Origin: Planctomycetaceae bacterium
GTDB lineage: Bacteria; Planctomycetota; UBA1135; GCA-002686595
Assembly: GCA_016125265.1 (NCBI GenBank)
Contig: WGMC01000001.1
Coordinates: forward strand, 124,001-188,000
Direction of reading: 5' to 3'
Length of the DNA: 64,000 nucleotides
Shown here: in pieces, positions 53,060 through 60,539 of the stretch
Layout: each line of letters begins with the position of its first letter
Numbering within the stretch: position 1 is the stretch's first letter
Notes under the pieces: generated by a model
The model's input: the letters and a program-made list of their open reading frames with translations, nothing else
Database searches by the model: none
What the model was told of the DNA's origin: nothing
Translations under genes and position numbers: made by a program

Positions 53060-54915
53060 CGGCCCTGCAAACGGTCGCGGGCGGACTGGCGTTCCCACAT
53101 CAGTTCCGCGAACACCGGCAACCACGGGCCCGACTCCGAGTACGTGGCGGCATCCGACGCGGAGGGCATCTCCAGCAATTCCTGGCCGCGCGCGCTGCGC
53201 GGCCCGCCGGGCACCCACTCGAAGAAGAGGTTGCCGGGGATCAGTTCGCGCTCGCCGAGCACCGCCGGGCCGGGCAGGTCCGTGAAACACAGGGGCCGCG
53301 GACCGTCGAAGAGCGCCGTCAGGATCGGCGCGTGGGCTAGGCGCTGCGAACGGGGATCCGAAGGCGCCAGCGACGCGGCGAGTTGGGCCTCGTGGGCCGC
53401 CAGAATCGGCTGCAAATACGGGTGCCGTCGCGCGAGCTGCGCGCGGTACCACGGCGCGCCCAACATGCCCCGGTCGATCAGCAGCACATCGGGGCGTGTC
53501 CCGTGCACCACCTGCTCGAACAAGAGCGGGAAGCCGAGGATGTCGCTCGCGCCGAGGCGGTGCACTACGAGCACGGCATCGGGCGGCAGCGCGCCGAGCA
53601 GTTCCTCTGCGTAGGGTTCGGCGCCGCGCGTCCCGGAGAGATCGCCCTGCTCGCGCAGTGTCTCGGGCCCGAAGGCGGGGACCAGCCAGAGACCAACCGT
53701 GGCGACCCACATCGCTCCTTTCACTGCCTTCTGCCCGCGGACGACGGGGCCGTCGCGGTCGCGGAAGTGGCGGAGGTGCGAACGGTCGCGCAAGTGCCGT
53801 TCCGTCCGCGCGAAGACGAGCGCGCACGCCGCCGCCAATGGCAGGAACAGCGGCAACAGACTGCCGGCGAGCCGCGCCTGCGTCATCTCGTTCATCGGCC
53901 AGCGCACCGCCCAGAAGCCCAGCACCGAGGCCACCAGCGACGCGGCCGCGCACCAGGCGATGGGTTGCGTGAGGCCGCCGCGCGGCGTCCTCCACTGGGC
54001 CAAGGCGGCCAACACGAACACGAGTGGCAACTGCCCGACCCCCTGCTCCAGGAAGAACTGCAGTTGCGCCGCCACGTCGCGCTCGATCCCCGTCTCGTAC
54101 TGTCGCCGCAACAGATGGTCGAAGAGGTTCTGGCCGCCCGCAGCGTCGCCCCAGTTCACCGCCGGGTCCCGGCGTGCGGCGAGGGGCACGTAGAGGTAGA
54201 GGGCGAGCGGAGCGAGGAGCGCCGCGCCGAACCGCAGCGCGCTTCGGAAACTCTTGTCGTCGGTGCGCATCCACACGAGCGCAGCGAGTGTCGGCAGCAG
54301 AAAGAGGGTGTTCGGGTGGGCGGCGAGTCCGAATCCGAGCGCGAGCGCCACCGCCATCGGCCGCACACGCGGCGCGAGCGCGAACGCGAGCGCCGTCATT
54401 TGGCACGCGGCCGCCAGCGCGTACACCTCGATGGTGACGGCCTGGGCCGCGAAGGTCGCCGCGTTCGTCGGGAACAGGCCCGCCACGACTGCCACGGGCC
54501 AACTGGCGCCGTGGCTTCGCACGAGGCCCGCCAGTGCTCCGCACACCAACGCGGCGGCCAGCGCGCTGAATGCGGAGAGCGCCGCCACGGGCTCGACACC
54601 GAGGGCGCCCCACGCGGACAGCCACAAACCCCCGAGCATGGTCCAAAGGGGATACCCCGGCGGATGGGGCACGCCGAAGCAGGAGGCGGCCGACGCCAGG
54701 AGCCCCGCGTCCTCGAAGGGCAGCGCGCGCGCCGTCTTCGGCATGAGCAGACCGAGCGCGAGGATCGTCGTCCCCGCCGCGGCGCCGAGCACGGCCCACC
54801 GGCTCGGGCGCTCGTTCGACTGCAGGGCCGCTTCCAGGGTCGCCTGCCGAGCCTTCCGCTTCGCCCTCCGCTCGGCCCTTCGCTCGGCCCTCCGCTCTGC
54901 CCACCCGTGCGCCAC
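53056..54915 (-). CDS. DUF2723-family membrane protein, possible protein O-mannosyltransferase relative
   Basis: 619 residues from GTG 54915. A basic leader with AERR repeats, then helices beginning LGAAAGTTILALGLLMP. The signature DAGLLASAASCFGVPHPPGYPLWTMLG is the DUF2723 motif, thought to be related to PMT-type GT-C glycosyltransferases. About nine helices and a soluble C-terminal domain (ALPPDAVLVVHRLGASD, RPDVLLIDRGMLG). It may transfer a sugar to exported proteins. Its stop overlaps the metalloprotease stop by 4 bases. Confidence 0.75.
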   Translation of the reverse strand: MAHGWAERRAERRAERRAKRKARQATLEAALQSNERPSRWAVLGAAAGTTILALGLLMPKTARALPFEDAGLLASAASCFGVPHPPGYPLWTMLGGLWLSAWGALGVEPVAALSAFSALAAALVCGALAGLVRSHGASWPVAVVAGLFPTNAATFAAQAVTIEVYALAAACQMTALAFALAPRVRPMAVALALGFGLAAHPNTLFLLPTLAALVWMRTDDKSFRSALRFGAALLAPLALYLYVPLAARRDPAVNWGDAAGGQNLFDHLLRRQYETGIERDVAAQLQFFLEQGVGQLPLVFVLAALAQWRTPRGGLTQPIAWCAAASLVASVLGFWAVRWPMNEMTQARLAGSLLPLFLPLAAACALVFARTERHLRDRSHLRHFRDRDGPVVRGQKAVKGAMWVATVGLWLVPAFGPETLREQGDLSGTRGAEPYAEELLGALPPDAVLVVHRLGASDILGFPLLFEQVVHGTRPDVLLIDRGMLGAPWYRAQLARRHPYLQPILAAHEAQLAASLAPSDPRSQRLAHAPILTALFDGPRPLCFTDLPGPAVLGERELIPGNLFFEWVPGGPRSARGQELLEMPSASDAATYSESGPWLPVFAELMWERQSARDRLQGR

Positions 54916-54967
54916 GCGGCGCCAACGGTAGCGCCCGCATCGCAGGATGGGCGCGGGCGCTGTCGCG

Positions 54968-55759
54968 TCAGCCGAAGCTGCGTCCCACGCGCGCCCGCGG
55001 CACGCCGCCGCAGAGGCGCCCCTGGAACAGGAACACGCCGGAGATCCGCCAGCCGGGGCGCGGGCGCGCGGCGTCGTCCTGGTCGAGTTGCCAGCGGCTG
55101 ACGAAGAGCGAAAGCGGTCGGCCGGGCGCGTCCACTTCGACCACGTCGAACTCGAGGCCCGTCAGCGGATTGGCCAGGTGCGTGACGGCGAGCATCGGCG
55201 CATCGATCTCGAGGCAGCCCGCCGGGTCGTCGCCGCCGCCGAGGTGCTGGATGCGCGCCGGCGCCGCCCGACCGGGTTCGTCCGCTCCCACGTCCGGCGA
55301 CACCCGCGTCACGTCCAGCGCAAATCCCGCGGCGCTGATCGCAAGCACGTGTCCGGGCCGCGGCACCGAGGCGAGGCGCCGGCGGTCGCCCAGGTGGCAG
55401 GCGAACTCGTAGGAGCCGTCCCCCGCTCGCGCCGGCGGATGGCGGCCGTCGGGACCCGGGAGGGGCGGATTGGCGCGGCCCACGAGCAGCGCGTCGAGCG
55501 GCGAATGGGGCAGGGATTCGAGCGCCGCCGTGGCCACCCGCATGCGGTAGGGCGAGCGGAACCAGGGCAGGAGCTGGGGCATCTCCACACCCAACCCGTG
55601 GTCGAGGCGCAGCTCCAGACCGCCACCCAGATCGAGGCGCCGGTCGCGGCCCTCGCGGTCCCGCCAGGGCGTCGGCTCTCCGCGTTCGGCCACGAACTCC
55701 ATCAGGAGGTCGTGGTCGAAGTCGGGCGGGAAACCGACACATTCGAGCAGGAAGTCCAT
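54968..55759 (-). CDS. Protein of unknown function
   Basis: 263 residues, no signal peptide or membrane helix. Reading: MDFLLECVGFPPDFDHDLLMEFV, then Arg/Asp-rich segments, GSYEFACHLGDRRRLASVP and LDVTRVSPDVGADEPG. No motif known to me. It lies 52 bases upstream of the DUF2723 gene on the same strand and may share its transcript. Confidence 0.55.
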   Translation of the reverse strand: MDFLLECVGFPPDFDHDLLMEFVAERGEPTPWRDREGRDRRLDLGGGLELRLDHGLGVEMPQLLPWFRSPYRMRVATAALESLPHSPLDALLVGRANPPLPGPDGRHPPARAGDGSYEFACHLGDRRRLASVPRPGHVLAISAAGFALDVTRVSPDVGADEPGRAAPARIQHLGGGDDPAGCLEIDAPMLAVTHLANPLTGLEFDVVEVDAPGRPLSLFVSRWQLDQDDAARPRPGWRISGVFLFQGRLCGGVPRARVGRSFG

Positions 55760-56121
55760 GGGGGGGGCGGGCGGGTCGGCGGGGAGGGGCGGGGCTTCCG
55801 CCGCGGCGCTCTCGTTCTAGGTCGTCCTTTCTAGGTCGTCCTTTCTAGCTCGTCCCGGGCGGTTGGCGACAGGGTTTGCGCCGGGCCCTGGCCTCCGACG
55901 GGGGCCGGGGCGTCACGCGCGCTACCGGGGAGGGCAGACGGCGGAAAAGATGGGGGGGACGGGACCGTACGGTGCACCGAGCCACCGGAACCCTTGACGA
56001 CTCCCCCCTCGGGTGCCGCCCGGAGTTCCGGCAGCGGTGAGGTGCACCACCGCCCCCCCAACCCTCAAAAACGCCATTTGCAGTCCGCCTCTGCCAGAAT
56101 TTACCCCGGACGGTTCTAACT
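55760..56121. other. Intergenic stretch of 362 bases without a gene
   Basis: It lies between the aldehyde dehydrogenase stop (minus) and the start of the 263-residue protein (minus), so it contains that gene's promoter. Apart from the 14-base repeat at 55817-55853 I see poly-G tracts and no clear gene. Confidence 0.5.
55817..55853. repeat. Two perfect and one partial copy of CTAGGTCGTCCTTT
   Basis: Copies at 55817-55830 and 55831-55844, with a third, changed copy from 55845. Short tandem repeat of unknown role upstream of a minus-strand gene start. Confidence 0.7.
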
Positions 56122-57633
56122 CTAGGTACCGGCTATGGTTGCATCCGGGGTCTCGTTCCTGGGCGGTCGTGGCGCCGGTGCCCAACCGGCCCAACCGGCC
56201 GAACCGCCCGGTCGCCGCAGCAGCAGCGTCCGCGGCTCCGTGTATTCGTGGATCGCGTAGCGCGGTCCCTCGCGCCCCAGGCCGGAGCGTTTGGCACCCC
56301 CGTACGGCATGGCGTCGGGTCGGACGGTCGGCACGTCCCCGACCACGACCGCGCCGACCTCGAGGCGCTCGAAGGCCAGGAGCGCCCGCTCCAAGTTCGA
56401 CGTGAAGACCCCCGCCTGCAGCCCGAAGCGGCTCGCGTCCACCTTCTCGAGCGCCTCCTCGAACTCGTCGAACGCCTCGAGAAGCACCACGGGGCCGAAC
56501 ACCTCGCGGCAGGAAAGCGGCACGTCGTCGGGCACACCCTCCAGCACCGCGGGATCGACGAACGGACCGCGCCGGCCGCCGCCGCAAAGCAGCGAGGCGC
56601 CGCGTTCGACGGCCTCCTTGATCCAGGTCTCGACACGTCGCGCCTCGCCCTCGTCGATGAGGGGGCCCACGTCCGTGCGCTCGTCGAGGGGATCGCCGAC
56701 GACGAGGCCCTTGGCCAGCGCCACCAGGCGCTCGCGCAGCTCGCCGTAGACGTCCCGGTGGGCGTAGATCCGCTGCACGCTGATGCAGCTTTGGCCCGCC
56801 TGCCCGAAGCCGCCCTTGGCGATGCGTTCGGCCGCGTGCGCGAGGTCGGCGTCGCGGTCCACGATGCAGCCCGCGTTGCCGCCGAGCTCCAGCGAAATCC
56901 GCTTGGAACCCGCGCGTCCGCGCAGATCCCAACCGACGTCCGGCGAACCCGTGAACGACAGGAGCGCCACGCGCTCGTCCTCGACCAGAGGCACGGCCTC
57001 GCGATGGCCCGTCGGCAGCACGCTGAAGACGCCGGGGGGCAGGTCGGTGTGGCTGAGCAGTTCGCCGACGAGCAGCGCCGAGATCGGCGTGCTGCTGGCG
57101 GGTTTGAGCACAAAACAACAGCCCGCGGCCAGTGCCGGCGCGACCTTGTGCAGCACGAGGTTGAGCGGGAAGTTGAAGGGTGTGATGAAGGCGCACAGGC
57201 CGATGGGGAAACGGCGTGTGATGGCGGTCCACGGTCCGGAACCGGGGGCCTGGTCCAGGTTCAGGAACTCGCCGTTCTGGCCGGTCGCTTCGTTGGCCGA
57301 GATTGCGAGTGTGTCGAGCGCCCGCTCCACTTCGGTGCGCGCGTCGCGGATCGGTTTGCCCGCCTCGAGGGCCAGCGTGCGCGCGAACTCCTCGCGGCGG
57401 CTGTCGAGCGCCCCGTGCAGCTCGCGCAGCACCCCGGCCCGGCGCCACGCGGGCCACTTGGCAAACGCCGCCTTCGCCTCGGTGCCCTTGGCCAAGGCCG
57501 CGGCCACGGACTCGCGGTTGGCGCGGGCCACCCGCGCGAGGGGCGAACCGTCGGTCTTGGAGTGCACGACCAGGTCGGTGTTCGCGGGCACGGCCTCGCC
57601 GGCGAGGTAGAAGGGGTAGCGTTCGCGCAACAT
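56122..57633 (-). CDS. NAD(P)-dependent aldehyde dehydrogenase
   Basis: 503 residues. Full aldehyde dehydrogenase: PFNFPLNLVLHKVAPALAAG for cofactor, SFTGSPDVGWDLRG, ELGGNAG with the general base Glu and GQAGQSCISVQR with the catalytic Cys (residue about 278). The C-terminal block MPYGGAKRSGLGREGPRYAI is typical of the NADP-dependent/succinate-semialdehyde-like branch. ATG 57633 is chosen; the family's first strand starts soon after. The C-terminus has an added Pro/Trp-rich tail. The gene is divergent from the selenoprotein gene. Confidence 0.88.
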   Translation of the reverse strand: MLRERYPFYLAGEAVPANTDLVVHSKTDGSPLARVARANRESVAAALAKGTEAKAAFAKWPAWRRAGVLRELHGALDSRREEFARTLALEAGKPIRDARTEVERALDTLAISANEATGQNGEFLNLDQAPGSGPWTAITRRFPIGLCAFITPFNFPLNLVLHKVAPALAAGCCFVLKPASSTPISALLVGELLSHTDLPPGVFSVLPTGHREAVPLVEDERVALLSFTGSPDVGWDLRGRAGSKRISLELGGNAGCIVDRDADLAHAAERIAKGGFGQAGQSCISVQRIYAHRDVYGELRERLVALAKGLVVGDPLDERTDVGPLIDEGEARRVETWIKEAVERGASLLCGGGRRGPFVDPAVLEGVPDDVPLSCREVFGPVVLLEAFDEFEEALEKVDASRFGLQAGVFTSNLERALLAFERLEVGAVVVGDVPTVRPDAMPYGGAKRSGLGREGPRYAIHEYTEPRTLLLRRPGGSAGWAGWAPAPRPPRNETPDATIAGT

Positions 57634-57812
57634 GGGCAGGGGGGGTGGGGACGTGGAAGCCTCGCGGACTCCCTTTCCTACGCCACGGGGCGCTTCGGAG
57701 GAACGCCGGGCGCCCAAATCCGCCGTCCTCCTCTAGGCTCTTCTGCGTAGGACCACGGGCCGATGGCCCGGACACCGCGGCCCTCGGCCCCGGCCGCGGC
57801 CCCACCAACTTC

Positions 57813-57819
57813 AGGAGGA
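57813..57819 (+). promoter_or_regulatory. Strong Shine-Dalgarno sequence of the selenoprotein gene
   Basis: AGGAGGA lies 6 bases before ATG 57826 and fixes the start. Confidence 0.8.
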
Positions 57820-57825
57820 CTCCAC

Positions 57826-58821
57826 ATGTTTGCCCTTCGTCGGACGCTGCGCGCGTCTGCCCTTGCACTGGGATTTGCCGCCGTTTCGGCGCTGCCCAAT
57901 GCCAACGCCCAGGCCGTCGGCAATCCGTTGCCGGCGGCCGAGCTGGTGGACTTCGCCCAGACGGGCGCCAAGTCCCTCGGCGACTACTCCGGGCGGCTCG
58001 TGCTGCTCGAGTTCTTCGCCTACTGGTGAGCCCCCTGCGCGAGCTCTGTCCCGCACCTCGTCGAACTGGAAAGCCAGTACGGGAGCAAGGGACTGAGTGT
58101 CATCGGCGTGACCGGTGAACCCCAGGGAGTGACGGAAAAATGGGTGGCCCAACACGGGGCCACGTACGCGTACGCCTTCGATCGGGGCAACAAGTTGCTC
58201 GACGCCGTGGGCGCCACGGGGTTGCCCCACGCGGTGCTCGTCGATGGATTCGGTGCCGTCGTGTGGGAGGGCAGCCCCTTCGAACTCGACGACAGCGAGA
58301 TCGAGAAGCACCTCGGGACTGCGTTCCCGAAGCCGCTTTGGGAGTGGCCCTCCTCCGCCGACAAGGTGAAGAAGGCCTACCTGGCGGGGGCGCTCGGCAA
58401 GGCGCTCAAGGAGGCGCGGGATCTCGAAGAAGGAGACTTCCGCAACTCGGCGGTCGGAGCCCTCGAAACGATGATCCGCTCGCGGGTCGAACAGTTCGCA
58501 GCGAAGTTCGAACGCGGGGACCTGATGGGCATGCAGGAAACCCAGGCGGTCCTGGTGACCTCCGTCGAAGGTTTGCCCGATGCGGAGCGGGTTGCGGAAC
58601 TCGTCAAGAAGGCCGAGGAGCATCCCGATCGCAAGCGCATCCTGGCCGGCCAAAAGGCCGTGCGCGACATCAAAGGCGGGAAGTTGCGCTCCAAGAACGA
58701 TTTCCGCAAAGCGATCGAGAAGGCCGAGGACATCGAGAAGGAGTACGCCGGCACCTACGCCGCGACCGAAGCCGGTGAACTGCGGCGATCGCTCGTGGCG
58801 CGACTGAACGGGCGCGACTGA
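57826..58821 (+). CDS. Thioredoxin-like (TlpA/AhpC-TSA) selenoprotein candidate with Sec-x-x-Cys active site
   Basis: 331 residues if TGA at 58027 is read as selenocysteine. Signal peptide (ASALALGFAAVSALPNANAQA), then VGNPLPAAELVDF, the strand LVLLEFFAYW, then U68-A-P-C71, followed by VPHLVELESQYGSKGLSVIGV and GATGLPHAVLVDGFGAVVWEG, including the cis-Pro (GLPHA). This is the complete thioredoxin fold of a periplasmic thiol reductase, with selenocysteine at the position of the first active-site Cys. Residues 175-331 form a charged helical extension (KKAYLAGALGKALKEARDLEEGD). Start fixed by a strong ribosome binding site. The stop at 58821 is followed by a terminator. Alternatives: a TGC-to-TGA mutation or sequencing error. 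Separate pieces would not fold. Confidence 0.8.
58027..58029 (+). other. In-frame TGA, probable selenocysteine codon
   Basis: TGA stands between TGG (Trp67) and GCC-CCC-TGC (Ala-Pro-Cys71), the position of the first Cys in WCxPC. Confidence 0.75.
58038..58082 (+). other. Possible SECIS hairpins downstream of the TGA
   Basis: Two folds are possible by eye: CGCGAG with CTCGTCG (58038-58063, one bulged U, 13-base loop) and ACTGG-AAAG-CCAGT (58065-58078, extendable to 58061-58082). Loop distances from the TGA are 14 and 40 bases; the bacterial consensus expects roughly 16-37 and a G early in the loop, so neither is a clean match. Confidence 0.3.
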
Positions 58822-58860
58822 ATCGGCGCGACTGAGACCGACACGATCGTCTCGGACGTT

Positions 58861-58899
58861 GCGGCGAAGTCCGCGGGCAGGTCCCGCGGGCTTCGCCGC
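58861..58899. terminator. Strong bidirectional terminator hairpin
   Basis: A 17-base-pair stem (with one G-U pair) around the loop CAGGT lies between the convergent selenoprotein and FG-GAP genes. No long U run is present, so termination may depend on the stem or Rho. Confidence 0.7.
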
Positions 58900-58938
58900 T
58901 TCGCTAGCAGCGGTCCCTCTTGACGCTCGGCGAAGGCC

Positions 58939-60276
58939 CTACCGCTCGGCGAAGGGCAGTACCCGCGCCCAGCCCTTGCGCCGTTTGTCCGACGGCGGCA
59001 GGGTCTCCTCGCGGTGCGGCGCGCCGACCAAGAGGTCCACGCCGTCCGGAGTCCGGAGCGCGGCCAACGCAAAACCGTGGCGCTCCTCGGTCATCAGCGC
59101 GCAGCGGCTCGAGATCAACTCGCGTGTCGCCAGGCCGTAGATCCACACGGCGCCCGGCCGGTGACGCGAGGGCTCCAAGGGATTTTCCGCGTAGGGCACA
59201 CCGACGGCCAGGTCCGGGCGGCCGTCCGCGTCCGCGTCGAAGCCCACCAGCGCGTGCCCGAAGTTGTGCCCGGCGCGCGTTCCGCGCAGTTCGCCGAGCA
59301 CGGCGCCATCGCGCGTCGAGAGCAGCATGACCCGCCCCACGTCGGGCAGATCGTCGAGCGCGGCCCGCGGCGCCGCGGCCGCCAGGTCGACGAAACCGTC
59401 GCCGTCCAGGTCGCCGACGGTGGTCAGCGCGGTTCCCAGCCCCTCGCCGCCGACGAGCCCCAACACGGTGCGCAGCGTGCGGGCACTGCCGCCGCTCCGC
59501 AGCACGATCGCGCCCGCACCCGGTCCGCGTGCGTCCCGCCCGGGCGCCCCGACAGCCACGTCGTCGACGCCGTCCCGGTCCACGTCGCCGATGCCCGCGA
59601 TCGCCCATCCGAAGAGTTCGCGGCGGGTCCCGCCGCCCAAGCGCCGCACGGAGTGCCCCGTGCCGGCGGCGAAGACGTAGACAGCCCCGCGGTCGTCGTC
59701 TTCGCCGGGAGCTCCGACCGCCAGATCCGCCCTGCCGTCGCCGTTGAGATCGCCGATCCGCGCCGCGGCCGAGCCGAACTCGCCGAGGTCGTAAGGGCCA
59801 TCCAACCGGAGGAACTCGGCTCCGGAGCGTCCGTCGAAGATTCGCACGCATCCCTTCGGGGTTCCGTCGACCAGGGCGCGGCGCGCGCCGACGACCAGAT
59901 CCAAGTGGCCGTCGGCATTCCAGTCGATCGCGGCGAGCGCGCCGCCGAACTCGTCCTTCGGGTCCGCGCCGCGCACGCGCCACAGCTCGCGGCCGGTGCG
60001 CCCGGAGTGCGCCACGGCGTGCCCTGGCTCGGCCATCTCGATCGCGGGGGCGCCGACGGCGAAGTCGTCGAAACCATCGCCGTCCAGGTCGCCGAGGTTG
60101 ACCACCGCATGGCCGTACCCGTCCGCGGGTTCGGAGGGCGCGACGGCGAGGCGGGTGCCCTTCGGGTTGCCCTTGGGCACGGGGAGGGGCCGGGGCGAGC
60201 TCTGAGCGGCGGCTAGGGCGGGAAGCGCGAGGAAAAGGGCCAGGGCCGCGCCGATGGGCAGGGGGGGGAGCGCCAT
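58939..60276 (-). CDS. Secreted FG-GAP (integrin alpha-type) seven-bladed beta-propeller protein
   Basis: 445 residues. Signal peptide LALFLALPALAAAQ. Seven repeats with calcium loops: GDLDGDGFDDFAVGAP, DWNADGHLDLVVGA, GDLNGDGRADLAVGAP, GDVDRDGVDDVAVGAP, GDLDGDGFVDLAAAAP, DADADGRPDLAVGVP and a final degenerate TPDGVDLLVGAP. This is a complete seven-bladed propeller, which usually binds other surface molecules. ATG 60276 is chosen by the signal peptide. Its promoter must lie in 60277-60539, where I see no gene. Confidence 0.85.
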   Translation of the reverse strand: MALPPLPIGAALALFLALPALAAAQSSPRPLPVPKGNPKGTRLAVAPSEPADGYGHAVVNLGDLDGDGFDDFAVGAPAIEMAEPGHAVAHSGRTGRELWRVRGADPKDEFGGALAAIDWNADGHLDLVVGARRALVDGTPKGCVRIFDGRSGAEFLRLDGPYDLGEFGSAAARIGDLNGDGRADLAVGAPGEDDDRGAVYVFAAGTGHSVRRLGGGTRRELFGWAIAGIGDVDRDGVDDVAVGAPGRDARGPGAGAIVLRSGGSARTLRTVLGLVGGEGLGTALTTVGDLDGDGFVDLAAAAPRAALDDLPDVGRVMLLSTRDGAVLGELRGTRAGHNFGHALVGFDADADGRPDLAVGVPYAENPLEPSRHRPGAVWIYGLATRELISSRCALMTEERHGFALAALRTPDGVDLLVGAPHREETLPPSDKRRKGWARVLPFAER

Positions 60277-60539
60277 GTCGACCCACTCTAGCCCGGATGA
60301 TCCACCACGTTTCCGATCGGACGGCCCAACCGGCGGCCTTCGGCCGCCTTTCGCCGCCTGGCGGCACTTTGGGGCCGCGGCCGTCCTCGACGACCTGTTC
60401 AAGGTCGACTGTGGATGCCACGGCGCCAAAGCACCACCAGACAGCGACTTGGGCTCGTCGGATCGGAAACCTGATGAACGACCCGGGCTAGCGGCGAACC
60501 CGTCGCCTGTTTCGCGGGCGGGTCACGAGGGACGCGGGT

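Noticed and set aside
57763-58029. Reading the thioredoxin-like gene as two separate short genes split by TGA
   Set aside because: The halves join into one thioredoxin fold exactly at the active-site Cys; neither half is complete and the second has no ribosome binding site at a sensible start.
58027-58029. Alternative genetic code in which TGA is an amino acid
   Set aside because: Many genes in the window end at TGA at the expected family length.
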